DNA from: Dehalococcoidia bacterium
Lineage (GTDB): Bacteria > Chloroflexota > Dehalococcoidia > SHXV01
Direction of reading: 5' to 3'
DNA: 36,426 nt
Assembly (NCBI GenBank): GCA_009693105.1
Contig: SHXV01000011.1
Location: 1 to 36,426 of the forward strand
Shown: positions 9,848 to 22,302 of the stretch, piece after piece
How the letters are laid out: every line of letters begins with the position of its first letter
Position numbering within the stretch: the stretch's first letter is position 1
Translations under genes and position numbers: made by a program
The notes under the pieces: generated by a model
What the model was told of the DNA's origin: nothing
The model's input: the letters and a program-made list of their open reading frames with translations, nothing else
Database searches by the model: none

Positions 9848-11776
9848 ATGAGCGCGCCCGTTACCCCACGCCCCAAGTTCGCGGAACGGATCGCCGCCCT
9901 CCCGGCCAAACCCGGCGTCTATCTCATGCGCAACGAGCGCGATGAGGTGATCTACGTCGGCAAGGCGGCCAGCCTGCGCAGCCGCGTCCGCTCCTACTTC
10001 GGCTCGCCCCACAGCATGGAGGGGAAGACGCGCGCCCTCGTCGCTGCGATCGCAGACTTCGAGTACGTCGTCACGCCCACGGTACAGGATGCGCTGCTTC
10101 TGGAAGCGACGCTGGTCAAGCGGCACCAGCCTTTCTTCAACGTGCGGCTGAAGGATGACAAGCACTACCCCTACCTGAAGGTCGACGTCCAGAACGAATG
10201 GCCGCGCGTCTACATCACCCGTCGCGTGGAGAGCGATGGGGCGCGCTACTTCGGTCCCTACGCCAGCGCCGGCTCCGTGCGCACCACGCTGGACGTGGTG
10301 AACAAGCTCTTCCCCTGGCGCTCCTGCACCAAGCCGATCACCGGCACCGACCCGCGGCCCTGTCTGGACTACTTCATCCACCGCTGCATCGCTCCCTGCA
10401 CGGCGTACTGCACCAAGGAGGAGTACGACGAGGTGATCCGCCAGACCATCCTCTTCCTGGAAGGGCGGACGGACGAGGTGCTGCGCGGCCTGCGCAAGCA
10501 GATGGCGGAGGCGAGCGTAGCGATGGACTACGAGCAGGCGGCCATCCTGCGCGACCAGATCGGTGCCGTGGAGGACGTGAGCGAGCGCCAGATGACGGCG
10601 ACGACCCGCCCCGACGACGCCGACATCTTCGGGCTGGCACGCCAGAACGAGCGCGCCTGCGTCCAGGTGCTGTTCCAGCGCGGCACGAAGATCGTCGGCA
10701 ACGACCGCTTCATGCTGGAGGGTACGGAGGATGAGCCGGACGACGCGGTGCTCGCTAGCTTCCTGGAGCAGTTCTACGAATCGCCGATGACGCGTGTGCC
10801 CCGCCGCATCGTCGTGCCGTCGACGCCGCGGGAGGCGGACCTCCTCCGCGATGCGTTGGCCTCCCGCCGTCCGCCGGGCCGGGCGCTCGAGATCATCGTG
10901 CCGCAGCGCGGCGAACGGAAGGCGCTGGTCCGGATGGCGAACGACAACGCGAAGGAGGCGCTGGAGGCGGAGCGGGTGAAGTGGCTGGCCGATACGACGA
11001 AGACGAGCGAGGCGCTCCGCCAGCTCCAGGATGAGCTGGGCCTGCCAGAGCCGCCGCGCCGCATCGAGTGCTATGACATCTCCAACATCCAGGGCACGAA
11101 CAGCGTCGCCAGCATGGTCGTGTTCATCGATGGCCGCCCGGCCACGCAGCAGTACCGGCGTTTCAAGATCCGCACCGTCGAGGGAGCGAACGATTTCGCC
11201 AGCATGCAGGAGGTGCTGTCCCGGCGCTTCCGCCGCGTCGCCGAAGCCCACGGGTCCGTTCGTCCTGAGCTTGTCGAAGGGCGAGCGGAAGACGACGGTC
11301 GTGGTTCGACGGGCTCACCACGAGCGGACGGCGACACCGGCGACTGGGCCGACCTGCCGGACCTCGTGATCATCGATGGTGGCAAGGGGCAGCTCTCCGC
11401 CGCCCTGGACGCGATGCGGGACTGCGGCGCGGAGTTCATCCCCACCGTCGGGCTGGCCAAGAAGCGGGAGGAGCTGTTCATCAAGGATGAGACGGAGCCG
11501 ATCCTGTTGCCGCGCGATAGCCAGGCGCTCTACCTGGTCCAGCGCGTGCGGGATGAGGCGCACCGTTTCGCCATCGCCTACCACCGTACGCTGCGCTCCA
11601 AGAGCGCGATCCAGTCCGGGCTGGACGGCGTGCCGGGCGTGGGGCCGAAGCGCAAGAAAGCGCTGCTGCGGAAGTTCGGCAGCGTGCGCGCCATCCGGGA
11701 GGCGGACGTCGAGGCGATCGCGTCGACGCCGGGGATGACCCGCGCCTCGGCGGAGCTGGTCAAGGAGCATTTGTAG
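9848..11776 (+). CDS. uvrC: Excinuclease ABC subunit C
   Basis: GIY-YIG block KPGVYLMRNERDEVIYVGKAASLRSRVRSYF, UvrC C-terminal IIDGGKGQLSAA, terminal HhH GVPGVGPKRKKALLRKFGS; start reset to ATG 9848. Confidence 0.96.
   Translation: MSAPVTPRPKFAERIAALPAKPGVYLMRNERDEVIYVGKAASLRSRVRSYFGSPHSMEGKTRALVAAIADFEYVVTPTVQDALLLEATLVKRHQPFFNVRLKDDKHYPYLKVDVQNEWPRVYITRRVESDGARYFGPYASAGSVRTTLDVVNKLFPWRSCTKPITGTDPRPCLDYFIHRCIAPCTAYCTKEEYDEVIRQTILFLEGRTDEVLRGLRKQMAEASVAMDYEQAAILRDQIGAVEDVSERQMTATTRPDDADIFGLARQNERACVQVLFQRGTKIVGNDRFMLEGTEDEPDDAVLASFLEQFYESPMTRVPRRIVVPSTPREADLLRDALASRRPPGRALEIIVPQRGERKALVRMANDNAKEALEAERVKWLADTTKTSEALRQLQDELGLPEPPRRIECYDISNIQGTNSVASMVVFIDGRPATQQYRRFKIRTVEGANDFASMQEVLSRRFRRVAEAHGSVRPELVEGRAEDDGRGSTGSPRADGDTGDWADLPDLVIIDGGKGQLSAALDAMRDCGAEFIPTVGLAKKREELFIKDETEPILLPRDSQALYLVQRVRDEAHRFAIAYHRTLRSKSAIQSGLDGVPGVGPKRKKALLRKFGSVRAIREADVEAIASTPGMTRASAELVKEHL
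11256..11327. repeat. RPELVEG-type imperfect palindromic repeat inserted in frame in uvrC
   Basis: CCGTTCGTCCTGAGCTTGTCGAAGGG ... TGGTTCGACGGGCTCACCACGAGCGG; arms are imperfect reverse complements; translated as VRPELVEG...GSTGSPRADG. Confidence 0.8.
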
Positions 11777-11928
11777 AACGGGGTAGTCAGTCGGAGTTAA
11801 CTTCCGCTCGCAGCGCGTGTCGAATGGCCTTAACGTGACGGGCAATCCTCGGTGTACACCGTGTGGCCATTGGTCCCTTTGTGGCGAGTATTTCAGAGGA
11901 TAAACTACAACATCACTTTTCGGAAATG

Positions 11929-12090
11929 CTAGTCGCGGTAGTAGAGGAGATTGTTGCGACCACTTAAATCAATGAGTTGGTCCTTCCACCTCTTGATGGC
12001 TACGGCAACTAGACGGCTGCGAATCTTCGCGGGGCCGTTTTCTGTGGCCGCCGATTCCGTACTGGAGACACCAAGTTCAGATGATAGGGT
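11929..12090 (-). pseudogene. Relic resembling the N-terminus of a DUF4011-domain helicase
   Basis: Minus-strand translation TLSSELGVSSTESAATENGPAKIRSRLVAVAIKRWKDQLIDLSGRNNLLYYRD*; the W(K)xxLIDLSGRNNLLYYRD block resembles the DUF4011 start; no ATG, immediate stop. Confidence 0.5.
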
Positions 12091-12152
12091 TCAAGCATTC
12101 CCTAAGCTCCTGCGCCGTAGGATGACTGTGGGGGAAAGGAAATCAAGCAATA

Positions 12153-12189
12153 AGCGAGAGGGGCTCCCCATTGGGGAGCCCCTCTCGCT
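12153..12189 (-). terminator. Strong hairpin between uvrC and hppA, probable terminator of hppA
   Basis: AGCGAGAGGGGCTCCCC-ATT-GGGGAGCCCCTCTCGCT, perfect 17-bp stem directly 3' of the hppA stop. Confidence 0.8.
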
Positions 12190-12212
12190 ACGTCCGTTGA
12201 CCGGAGCGAAGA

Positions 12213-14459
<2,247 letters not shown>

Positions 14460-14579
14460 ACTTGCTCCTCTCGGGTGGTTCGCGCGGTGGCCCGCGCCGT
14501 CTCCGCCTATCCCCGCGGGGTTGCCGATTTTGCCGATTGCCAGGTGATTGATCGAGAATCTGGGGACCTATCCTGCCGA

Positions 14580-14608
14580 AGTGTAACAAAGCGCGCAGAT
14601 AGGCACAA
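14580..14608 (-). promoter_or_regulatory. Putative sigma70-type promoter of hppA
   Basis: Minus strand TTGTGC-N17-TACACT; implies a 5' UTR of roughly 110 nt. Confidence 0.5.
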
Positions 14609-14652
14609 GAGAAGGCCCCTGGCGGTTTTGCCCATGCGCTACAGTAGGGGAT

Positions 14653-15051
14653 ATGAGTGCGCCCGGTGTGGTTCTCACGGGGGTTATCGCGCTTCTGGCG
14701 CTGCTGACGGTGGCTGGCCTCCTGGCCCGGCGCGTTATGCGCAGACGTCTCGCGGAGCGGGAGTTGCTGGAGCGGATCGAGCGGCTGTCCTGGCTGGCCC
14801 GGGGGAGGCTGGCCCGGGGGCTGGCCGGGGATTCGCGCATTCCCCTTGCCGTCCGGCTTATCCCGCCGCTGTTGATGTTGTACCTCCTCATGCCATTCGA
14901 TATTATCCCGGACTTTATCCCGGTGCTGGGCCAGCTCGATGACGTGATCGTCCTGTTCATCGGCGTGGTGGCCCTGCTCCGCTTCGTGCCCCGCGGCGTC
15001 CTAGAGGAGCGGCTCTTCGCGCTGGAACAGGCCGCTAGGGAGGGACGATGA
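14653..15051 (+). CDS. DUF1232 (YkvA-like) membrane protein
   Basis: RLIPPLLMLYLLMPFDIIPDFIPVLGQLDDVIVLFIGVVALLRFVP. Confidence 0.85.
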   Translation: MSAPGVVLTGVIALLALLTVAGLLARRVMRRRLAERELLERIERLSWLARGRLARGLAGDSRIPLAVRLIPPLLMLYLLMPFDIIPDFIPVLGQLDDVIVLFIGVVALLRFVPRGVLEERLFALEQAAREGR

Positions 15052-15497
15052 CGGAGGAGGCCGCCGGCGCGGAGTTGCAGCGGGCGATGCGGTCGCACGC
15101 GGAAGGGCAGATCGATGCGGCGCTGGCGGCGGCCCGCCGTGCGATCGCGCTGGCGCCGGAGCTGGCCGAGACCCACTCCTACCTTGGGAGCACCCTGATC
15201 ACGCGCAAGCGCCGCTTTGTGGAAGGGCTGCGGGCGCTGGAGCAGGCGAGTGAGCTTGCCCCCGATGATCCGTTCATCCGCTACACGCTTGGCTGGTGTT
15301 ACGAATACGTGGCGCATGAGCTTTCCCCCGGCGCCGCCCCGCGGGGATTGCCGCCCCGGAGGGAACTGTATCGCCGGGCTGCTTCGGAGCTACACGCCTG
15401 CCTGGCGGCCGGACCAGGCCCCGATCTGCGGGATGACGCGGAGAAGTTGCTTGAACGCATTGAGGTCGGGGAGGTCGGCGCTGAGGAGGATGAATAG
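15048..15497 (+). CDS. TPR-repeat protein
   Basis: ATGA overlap with upstream gene; LAAARRAIALAPELAETHSYLGSTLI...ALEQASELAPDDPFIRYTLGWCYE. Confidence 0.7.
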   Translation: MTEEAAGAELQRAMRSHAEGQIDAALAAARRAIALAPELAETHSYLGSTLITRKRRFVEGLRALEQASELAPDDPFIRYTLGWCYEYVAHELSPGAAPRGLPPRRELYRRAASELHACLAAGPGPDLRDDAEKLLERIEVGEVGAEEDE

Positions 15498-15649
15498 AGG
15501 CGGAAACTGTAGAAAACGCGATGTAGATGGCGAGCCAAAGGTGGGGCGATGAGTTTTCTATTGCTGACTGAGGTCCAGCTTCTGCGGATGGCTATGGCAT
15601 TCCTTCCTTGCTCTTGCCGCGCGAACGGCATTTCGCGCACACTATGCAT

Positions 15650-15676
15650 TAGCACTCGCCACGTGTGAGTGCTAGA
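15650..15676 (+). promoter_or_regulatory. CIRCE element (HrcA operator)
   Basis: TTAGCACTC-N9-GAGTGCTAG, one base off the consensus TTAGCACTC-N9-GAGTGCTAA, upstream of groEL. Confidence 0.95.
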
Positions 15677-15715
15677 ACTCCGTTCCTACCGCATTCCATA
15701 CGCACACGCTAGTAA

Positions 15716-17347
<1,632 letters not shown>

Positions 17348-17384
17348 GGCGGCCTTCATTTGATGGGAAGATCGGAAAAACGGA

Positions 17385-17810
17385 TTGATCGTGGATATAG
17401 AGGAAGTGGTTAAGGTCATCGAGGAAGCGGACGTGTTCGCCCTCGGCTTCCGGCTCTTCGCTGAGCGGCTCATCGTCGATACGCGAATGAGCGAGCAGCA
17501 AGGGTCGATGATCGCCGTCGTCGAGCCGACCGATTCGGTGGCGGCGCGCTTCCACTGGCTGGGACGGGTGCGGCCGAGCTTCGGTCTGCCGGAGCGGTTC
17601 ATGTTCGTGCCGTGGCCGCACAGCTTCCAGTTCCTGGAGGAGAGCGGTGTGCTGGGGCACATCCGTGATCGGCTGGTGCGGACGCAACCGGACATGGCGG
17701 AGGCCTGTGACCAGGCCTTTGACCGGCTGCGAAGGCTGGAGCACCGGGGGACGATTGAGGCGATCCAGGGTGAGGAATTGTATCGCACCCTCTGGCCCAG
17801 CCACAGCTAA
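17385..17810 (+). CDS. Conserved hypothetical protein, about 141 aa
   Basis: Open frame with TTG/GTG start between groEL and a terminator; coding-like composition; no family recognised. Confidence 0.55.
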   Translation: MIVDIEEVVKVIEEADVFALGFRLFAERLIVDTRMSEQQGSMIAVVEPTDSVAARFHWLGRVRPSFGLPERFMFVPWPHSFQFLEESGVLGHIRDRLVRTQPDMAEACDQAFDRLRRLEHRGTIEAIQGEELYRTLWPSHS

Positions 17811-17832
17811 CGTCGCTGAGCAGTAGCGAATC

Positions 17833-17862
17833 AAGAGCCCGCCGGACCACGGCGGGCTCTTT
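17833..17862 (+). terminator. Rho-independent terminator
   Basis: AAGAGCCCGCC-GGACCAC-GGCGGGCTCTT. Confidence 0.85.
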
Positions 17863-17916
17863 GCGTTGACAGCGTTCCGGACCTGATGCGATGCTCGCCG
17901 CGCTATCAGCAGAGCA

Positions 17917-18801
17917 ATCTACGCGAGAGTCGATATCGGGGGGACGAAGCTGCTTGCCCTGATCGCGGACGTGCGGGGAAAAGTGCTGGCGGAGGTGCGC
18001 CAGGCCACGCGAGCCGACGCGGCCCCGGGCGCGGTCCTGGACGACGCCGTGCGCGCTATCGCTGCTGCCCTTGCCGATGCCGGGCGTCCCCGGGGAGAGC
18101 TTGCGGTGGTGGGGCTCGCCATCGCCGGGGAGGCGCTGGGCCTGCCCGTCGCGCTAGAGAACGATGCCAACGCCGGCGCACTGGGGGAGCTCCGCTTCGG
18201 TGCCGCCCGCGGGCTTCAGCAAGTGGTGTACCTGACGGTAAGCACTGGCATCGGCGGAGGCATCATCATCGATGGGCGACTGTACCGGGGGGGCCAGCGG
18301 CTCCGCCGGGGAGTTCGGCACATGGTGCTGGATCCGGATGGCCCTGCCTGCGGCTGCGGCAACCGCGGTTGCCTTGAGGCGCTGGCCTCCGGCAGCGCCA
18401 TCGCCCGGGAGGGGCGGGACGCGGCCGCCCGGGGCGAATCGCCGGCGCTGGCGCGGCTCGCCCTCTCTGTGGGGCGGGATGAGCTGACAGCGGAGCACGT
18501 GGCCGAGGCGGCGGCAGGCGGCGATGCGGTGGCGGCGGGTATCGTGACCCGGGCGGCGGGCTTCTTCGGCCTAGGGCTGGCGGCCATCGTCAACGCGCTC
18601 AACCCGGAGGCGATCATCATCGGCGGCGTCGTGAGCAATCTGGGCCACCGCTTCCTGGGGCCGGCGGAAACGGCGATGCGGGAGCGCGCCCTTGCCCTGC
18701 CCGCCGACGCCGTCTCCCTGCGCTCCTCCGCGTTGGGCGACCGTGCCGCCGCGCTCGGTGCGGTAGCGCTGGTCAGCGCCTCCTCCGGTCGCGTATCCTA
18801 G
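17917..18801 (+). pseudogene. Degenerate ROK-family sugar kinase
   Basis: VDIGGTK, LGLPVALENDANAGALGELRFGAARG, STGIGGG, CGCGNRGCLEA present, but no ATG/GTG/TTG before VDIGGTK, an internal segment is missing, and GEFG is disrupted by paired frameshifts. Confidence 0.75.
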
Positions 18802-18827
18802 AGGGACGAGGGAGGCGCTGAATAACG

Positions 18828-20270
18828 ATGATAGCGCCGGTGTTTACCCAATCGCGACGGGCCAAGATCGTTTGCACGCTCGGTCCGGCCAGCAGCAGCG
18901 ATGAAACCGTCCGCCTGCTTATCCAGCGCGGCATGAACGTGGCGCGGATCAACCTCTCCCACGGCGACCACGCCTCCAACGCCGACGCCATCGCCCGCGT
19001 GCGCCGCGTCGCCCAGGAGCTGGGCGCCCCTATCGGCGTCATCGCCGATCTCCAGGGCCCCAAGATTCGCACTGGCGGGCTGGACAAAGGCCCGGTCATG
19101 CTGCAGCAGGGGAAGCCGCTGGTGCTCACCAGCCAGATGTTGCTCGGCAACGCCACGTCCATCGGGATTGATTACCCGGACCTGCACCGCGAGGTGGAGG
19201 TGGGGGGGCGCATACTCCTCAGCGATGGCCTCATTGAACTGGAGGTCACGGGCGTACAGGACGGCGATATCCATACCCGCGTCCTTCATGGCGGCTGGCT
19301 GCGGGGCAACCAGGGGGTGAACGTGCCTGATGGCGGCGCCGCCTTGCCCTCGCTCACGGAGAAGGATCTGGTCGATCTCGACTTCGCCCTAGTGCAGGGG
19401 GTGGACTACATCGGCCAGAGCTTCGTGCGCCGCGCCGACGATGTTCGGGAGACGAAGCGCCACATCGCCCGGGCCGGAGCGGATGTGCAGGTCATCGCCA
19501 AGATCGAAAAGCCGCAGGCGTTGCAGCATCTTGAGGAGATCCTGGAGGTGTCCGATGGCGTCATGGTGGCGCGCGGCGATCTTGGGGTCGAGCTCCCGCC
19601 GGAGGAAGTCCCCCTCTGGCAGAAGCGGATAATTACGCGGGCGGCCCACCATCTGGTGCCGGTGATCACTGCCACACAGATGCTGGAATCGATGGTGCAT
19701 GAGCCGCGGCCCACGCGCGCGGAGGCCAGCGATGTGGCGAACGCCGTATGGGACGGGACGGACGCGGTCATGCTCAGCGGGGAGACCGCGATGGGCGATT
19801 ACCCGGTGGAAGCGGTGACCATGATGGACCGCATCGTGCGGGCTGCGGAGTCCGGACAGCAGCGCCGGGGTGACGACTCCGTGTTGGAGCGCTTCGATTA
19901 CTCCTTCGAGATCGCGCGCGCGGCCGGGCGCATCGCCCGCGGCGACCCGGACGTGCGGGCCATCGCCGCGTTCACCAAGAGCGGGTACACGGCCCGGCTC
20001 ATCTCCAAGGAACGGCCGCCCGCGCCCGTGCTGGCGATGACCCCGGACCCACGGGTGCTCCAGCGGGCCTCGCTCTGGTGGGGGGTGACGCCGCTACAAT
20101 GCCGCATGCTGGACACGGTCGATGAGATGGTGCGGGAAGTGGACGAGGCCGCTCGCCGCACCTATGCCGTCCGCGCCGGCGATACGGTGATTATCATCGG
20201 CAGCATGCCGGTGGAACTGTCCGGCACCACGAACTTTCTCAAGCTGCACCGCATCGGTGAGATAACGTAG
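18828..20270 (+). CDS. pyk: Pyruvate kinase
   Basis: RRAKIVCTLGPAS, MNVARINLSHGDH, DLQGPKIRTG, VMVARGDLGVELP, DAVMLSGETAMGDYPVEAV. Confidence 0.97.
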   Translation: MIAPVFTQSRRAKIVCTLGPASSSDETVRLLIQRGMNVARINLSHGDHASNADAIARVRRVAQELGAPIGVIADLQGPKIRTGGLDKGPVMLQQGKPLVLTSQMLLGNATSIGIDYPDLHREVEVGGRILLSDGLIELEVTGVQDGDIHTRVLHGGWLRGNQGVNVPDGGAALPSLTEKDLVDLDFALVQGVDYIGQSFVRRADDVRETKRHIARAGADVQVIAKIEKPQALQHLEEILEVSDGVMVARGDLGVELPPEEVPLWQKRIITRAAHHLVPVITATQMLESMVHEPRPTRAEASDVANAVWDGTDAVMLSGETAMGDYPVEAVTMMDRIVRAAESGQQRRGDDSVLERFDYSFEIARAAGRIARGDPDVRAIAAFTKSGYTARLISKERPPAPVLAMTPDPRVLQRASLWWGVTPLQCRMLDTVDEMVREVDEAARRTYAVRAGDTVIIIGSMPVELSGTTNFLKLHRIGEIT

Positions 20271-20327
20271 AACGGAACGGGCCGTTTGGCCCTGGCTGCC
20301 GGGTGGCGGCCGCGGGAGGATACAGGT

Positions 20328-20888
20328 ATGGAAATCGTCGCGATCGTCATTGTCGGCATCATCGTCGTCGTGGCCCTGCTGCTCATCGGCATGTACAACG
20401 GGCTGGTACGGCGGCGAAATCGCGTTCGGGAGGCGTGGTCGGGTATCGATGTCCAGCTCAAGCGCCGTTCCAGCCTGATCCCGAACCTCGTCGAGACGGT
20501 GAAAGGCTATGCCGCGCACGAGCGGGAGACGCTGGAGAGCGTCACGGCGGCGCGGGCGCAGCTCGATCGAGCGGGCACCGTCCACGCCGCCGCCGAGGCG
20601 AACAACATGCTCACCCAGACGCTGCGCTCCCTGTTCGCAGTGGCGGAGGCCTATCCCGAGCTCAAGGCGCAGGAGAGCTTTCAGCATCTCCAGAACGAGC
20701 TCTCCGACATTGAGGAGAAGATTGCCTACGCCCGCCAGTTCTACAACCGGAACGTGCTGGACTACAACACGGCGATCCAGTCCTTCCCGCAAGTGACGAT
20801 GGCCGGGATGTTCGGCTTCCAGCAGAGCGAGTTCTTCGAGGCGGAGGAGGAGGCCCGCGCCGATGTGCGGGTGAGCTTTAGCTCGTGA
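20328..20888 (+). CDS. lemA: LemA family protein
   Basis: N-terminal [50 protein letters not shown]. Confidence 0.95.
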   Translation: MEIVAIVIVGIIVVVALLLIGMYNGLVRRRNRVREAWSGIDVQLKRRSSLIPNLVETVKGYAAHERETLESVTAARAQLDRAGTVHAAAEANNMLTQTLRSLFAVAEAYPELKAQESFQHLQNELSDIEEKIAYARQFYNRNVLDYNTAIQSFPQVTMAGMFGFQQSEFFEAEEEARADVRVSFSS

Positions 20889-21799
20889 GCCAGCCCGTCC
20901 TCGTCTACGATCGGATCGCGTCCAATCGGGTCCGCACCTGGGCGCTCATGGCGGTGTTCATCGTCGTCACGGGCGCGCTCGTTGCTGGCATCACCATGGC
21001 GATGGGCGCGCCGCTGGTGGTCACGCCCGTCGTTTTCGCCGCGCTCCTTGTCTACACCCTGTTCAGCTATTTCGCGGCGTCCTCCGTGGCGCTCGCCATC
21101 TCTGGTGCGCACGAGGTCACCCGGGAGGATGAGATGGAACTGCACCAGGTGGTGGAGAACCTCTGCATCGGCGCCGGGCTGCCCAAACCGAAGATCTATG
21201 TCATCGAAGACGGTTCCCCCAACGCCTTCGCGACGGGGCGCAATCCGGAGCACGCTACTGTCGCGGTGACACGAGGGCTGCTGCAGAAGCTGGACCGGCT
21301 GGAGCTGGAAGGGGTGATCGCCCACGAGCTGTCGCACATCGGCAATCGGGACACCCGGGTCGCCACGATCACGGTGCTGCTGGTGGGGGTAACGGCGCTG
21401 CTGGCGGACTTCTTCCTGCGTTGGACGTGGTATGGGGCGGGAGCGCGCCGCTCCAACCGGGACCGCAACGCCGGTGCGGCGACGGCGATCATCTTCGCCA
21501 TCGCCCTGATTATGGCCATCCTCGTCCCTCTGGCGGCGCAGGCGATCCGCTTTGCCGTGAGCAGGCAGCGGGAGTACCTGGCGGACGCCTCCGGGGTGCT
21601 GCTCACCCGCTACCCGCCGGGGCTGGCGAGTGCGCTGGAGAAGATAGCGGCGGACCCGGATCCGCTGGAAGTGGCGAACAAGGCCACGGCGGCCCTCTAC
21701 ATCAACAACCCGCTGCGGGAGCAGGGCGGCTTCCTTAACGGCCTGTTCAACACGCATCCCCCCGTCGACGAGCGTATCCGCATCCTCCGCGCGATGTAG
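20885..21799 (+). CDS. htpX: HtpX-like M48 zinc metalloprotease
   Basis: [10 protein letters not shown] zinc motif, [12 protein letters not shown]; overlaps lemA stop. Confidence 0.93.
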   Translation: MSQPVLVYDRIASNRVRTWALMAVFIVVTGALVAGITMAMGAPLVVTPVVFAALLVYTLFSYFAASSVALAISGAHEVTREDEMELHQVVENLCIGAGLPKPKIYVIEDGSPNAFATGRNPEHATVAVTRGLLQKLDRLELEGVIAHELSHIGNRDTRVATITVLLVGVTALLADFFLRWTWYGAGARRSNRDRNAGAATAIIFAIALIMAILVPLAAQAIRFAVSRQREYLADASGVLLTRYPPGLASALEKIAADPDPLEVANKATAALYINNPLREQGGFLNGLFNTHPPVDERIRILRAM

Positions 21800-21801
21800 C
21801 G

Positions 21802-22302
21802 ATGCCAGAGCCCGACGCCTACACTGTTCGTGCCGCCACCAACGCCGATCTCCCGGCGATCGAGGCGCTGCTGGAGGCGGCGGAGCTGCCCACACGCGGG
21901 CTTGCCGGGTGCATCGAAACCTGCTTCGTCGCTGCGGACGCGGGCGGCGTGATCATCGCCGCCGCCGGGCTGGAGCCGTACGGGGAGGTCGCGCTGCTGC
22001 GTTCCGTCGTCGTGCGGCAAGACCGGCGAGGCACGGGCGCCGGCGATGCGGTGGTGCGGGCGGCGCTGAACCTGGTGGGGGAGATGGGGCTGGATGGGCT
22101 GTACCTCTTCTCCGTGAAGGCCACCGGCTTCTTCGCCCGTTTCGGCTTCGAGATGCGGCCGCACCGGCGCTGGCCCAGGGCGATGCGGGCGTCCCTGCAG
22201 TACCGTCAGATGGACCGCTGGGATCCGAAGAACGAGAAGATAACCGGGATGGCGCTGGAACTGCCGCCTGTCGATCAGAGCGGCCAGAAGGCGCCGCGGT
22301 AG
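21802..22302 (+). CDS. GNAT N-acetyltransferase, ArsN2-like
   Basis: RAATNADLPAIEALLEAAELPT...AAAGLEPYGEVALLRSVVV..RGTGAGDAVV...GFFARFGFE. Confidence 0.75.
   Translation: MPEPDAYTVRAATNADLPAIEALLEAAELPTRGLAGCIETCFVAADAGGVIIAAAGLEPYGEVALLRSVVVRQDRRGTGAGDAVVRAALNLVGEMGLDGLYLFSVKATGFFARFGFEMRPHRRWPRAMRASLQYRQMDRWDPKNEKITGMALELPPVDQSGQKAPR

Noticed and set aside
9686-11251. 521-aa minus-strand ORF
   Set aside because: Antisense to uvrC, no motifs
17866-17909. TTGACA at 17866-17871 as the -35 of the ROK gene
   Set aside because: No good -10 at 16-18 nt; the TATCAG box at 17904-17909 is 32 nt away
21802-22302. Arsenic-resistance operon
   Set aside because: Only an ArsN2-like acetyltransferase is present; no arsR, arsB/acr3, arsC or arsM nearby
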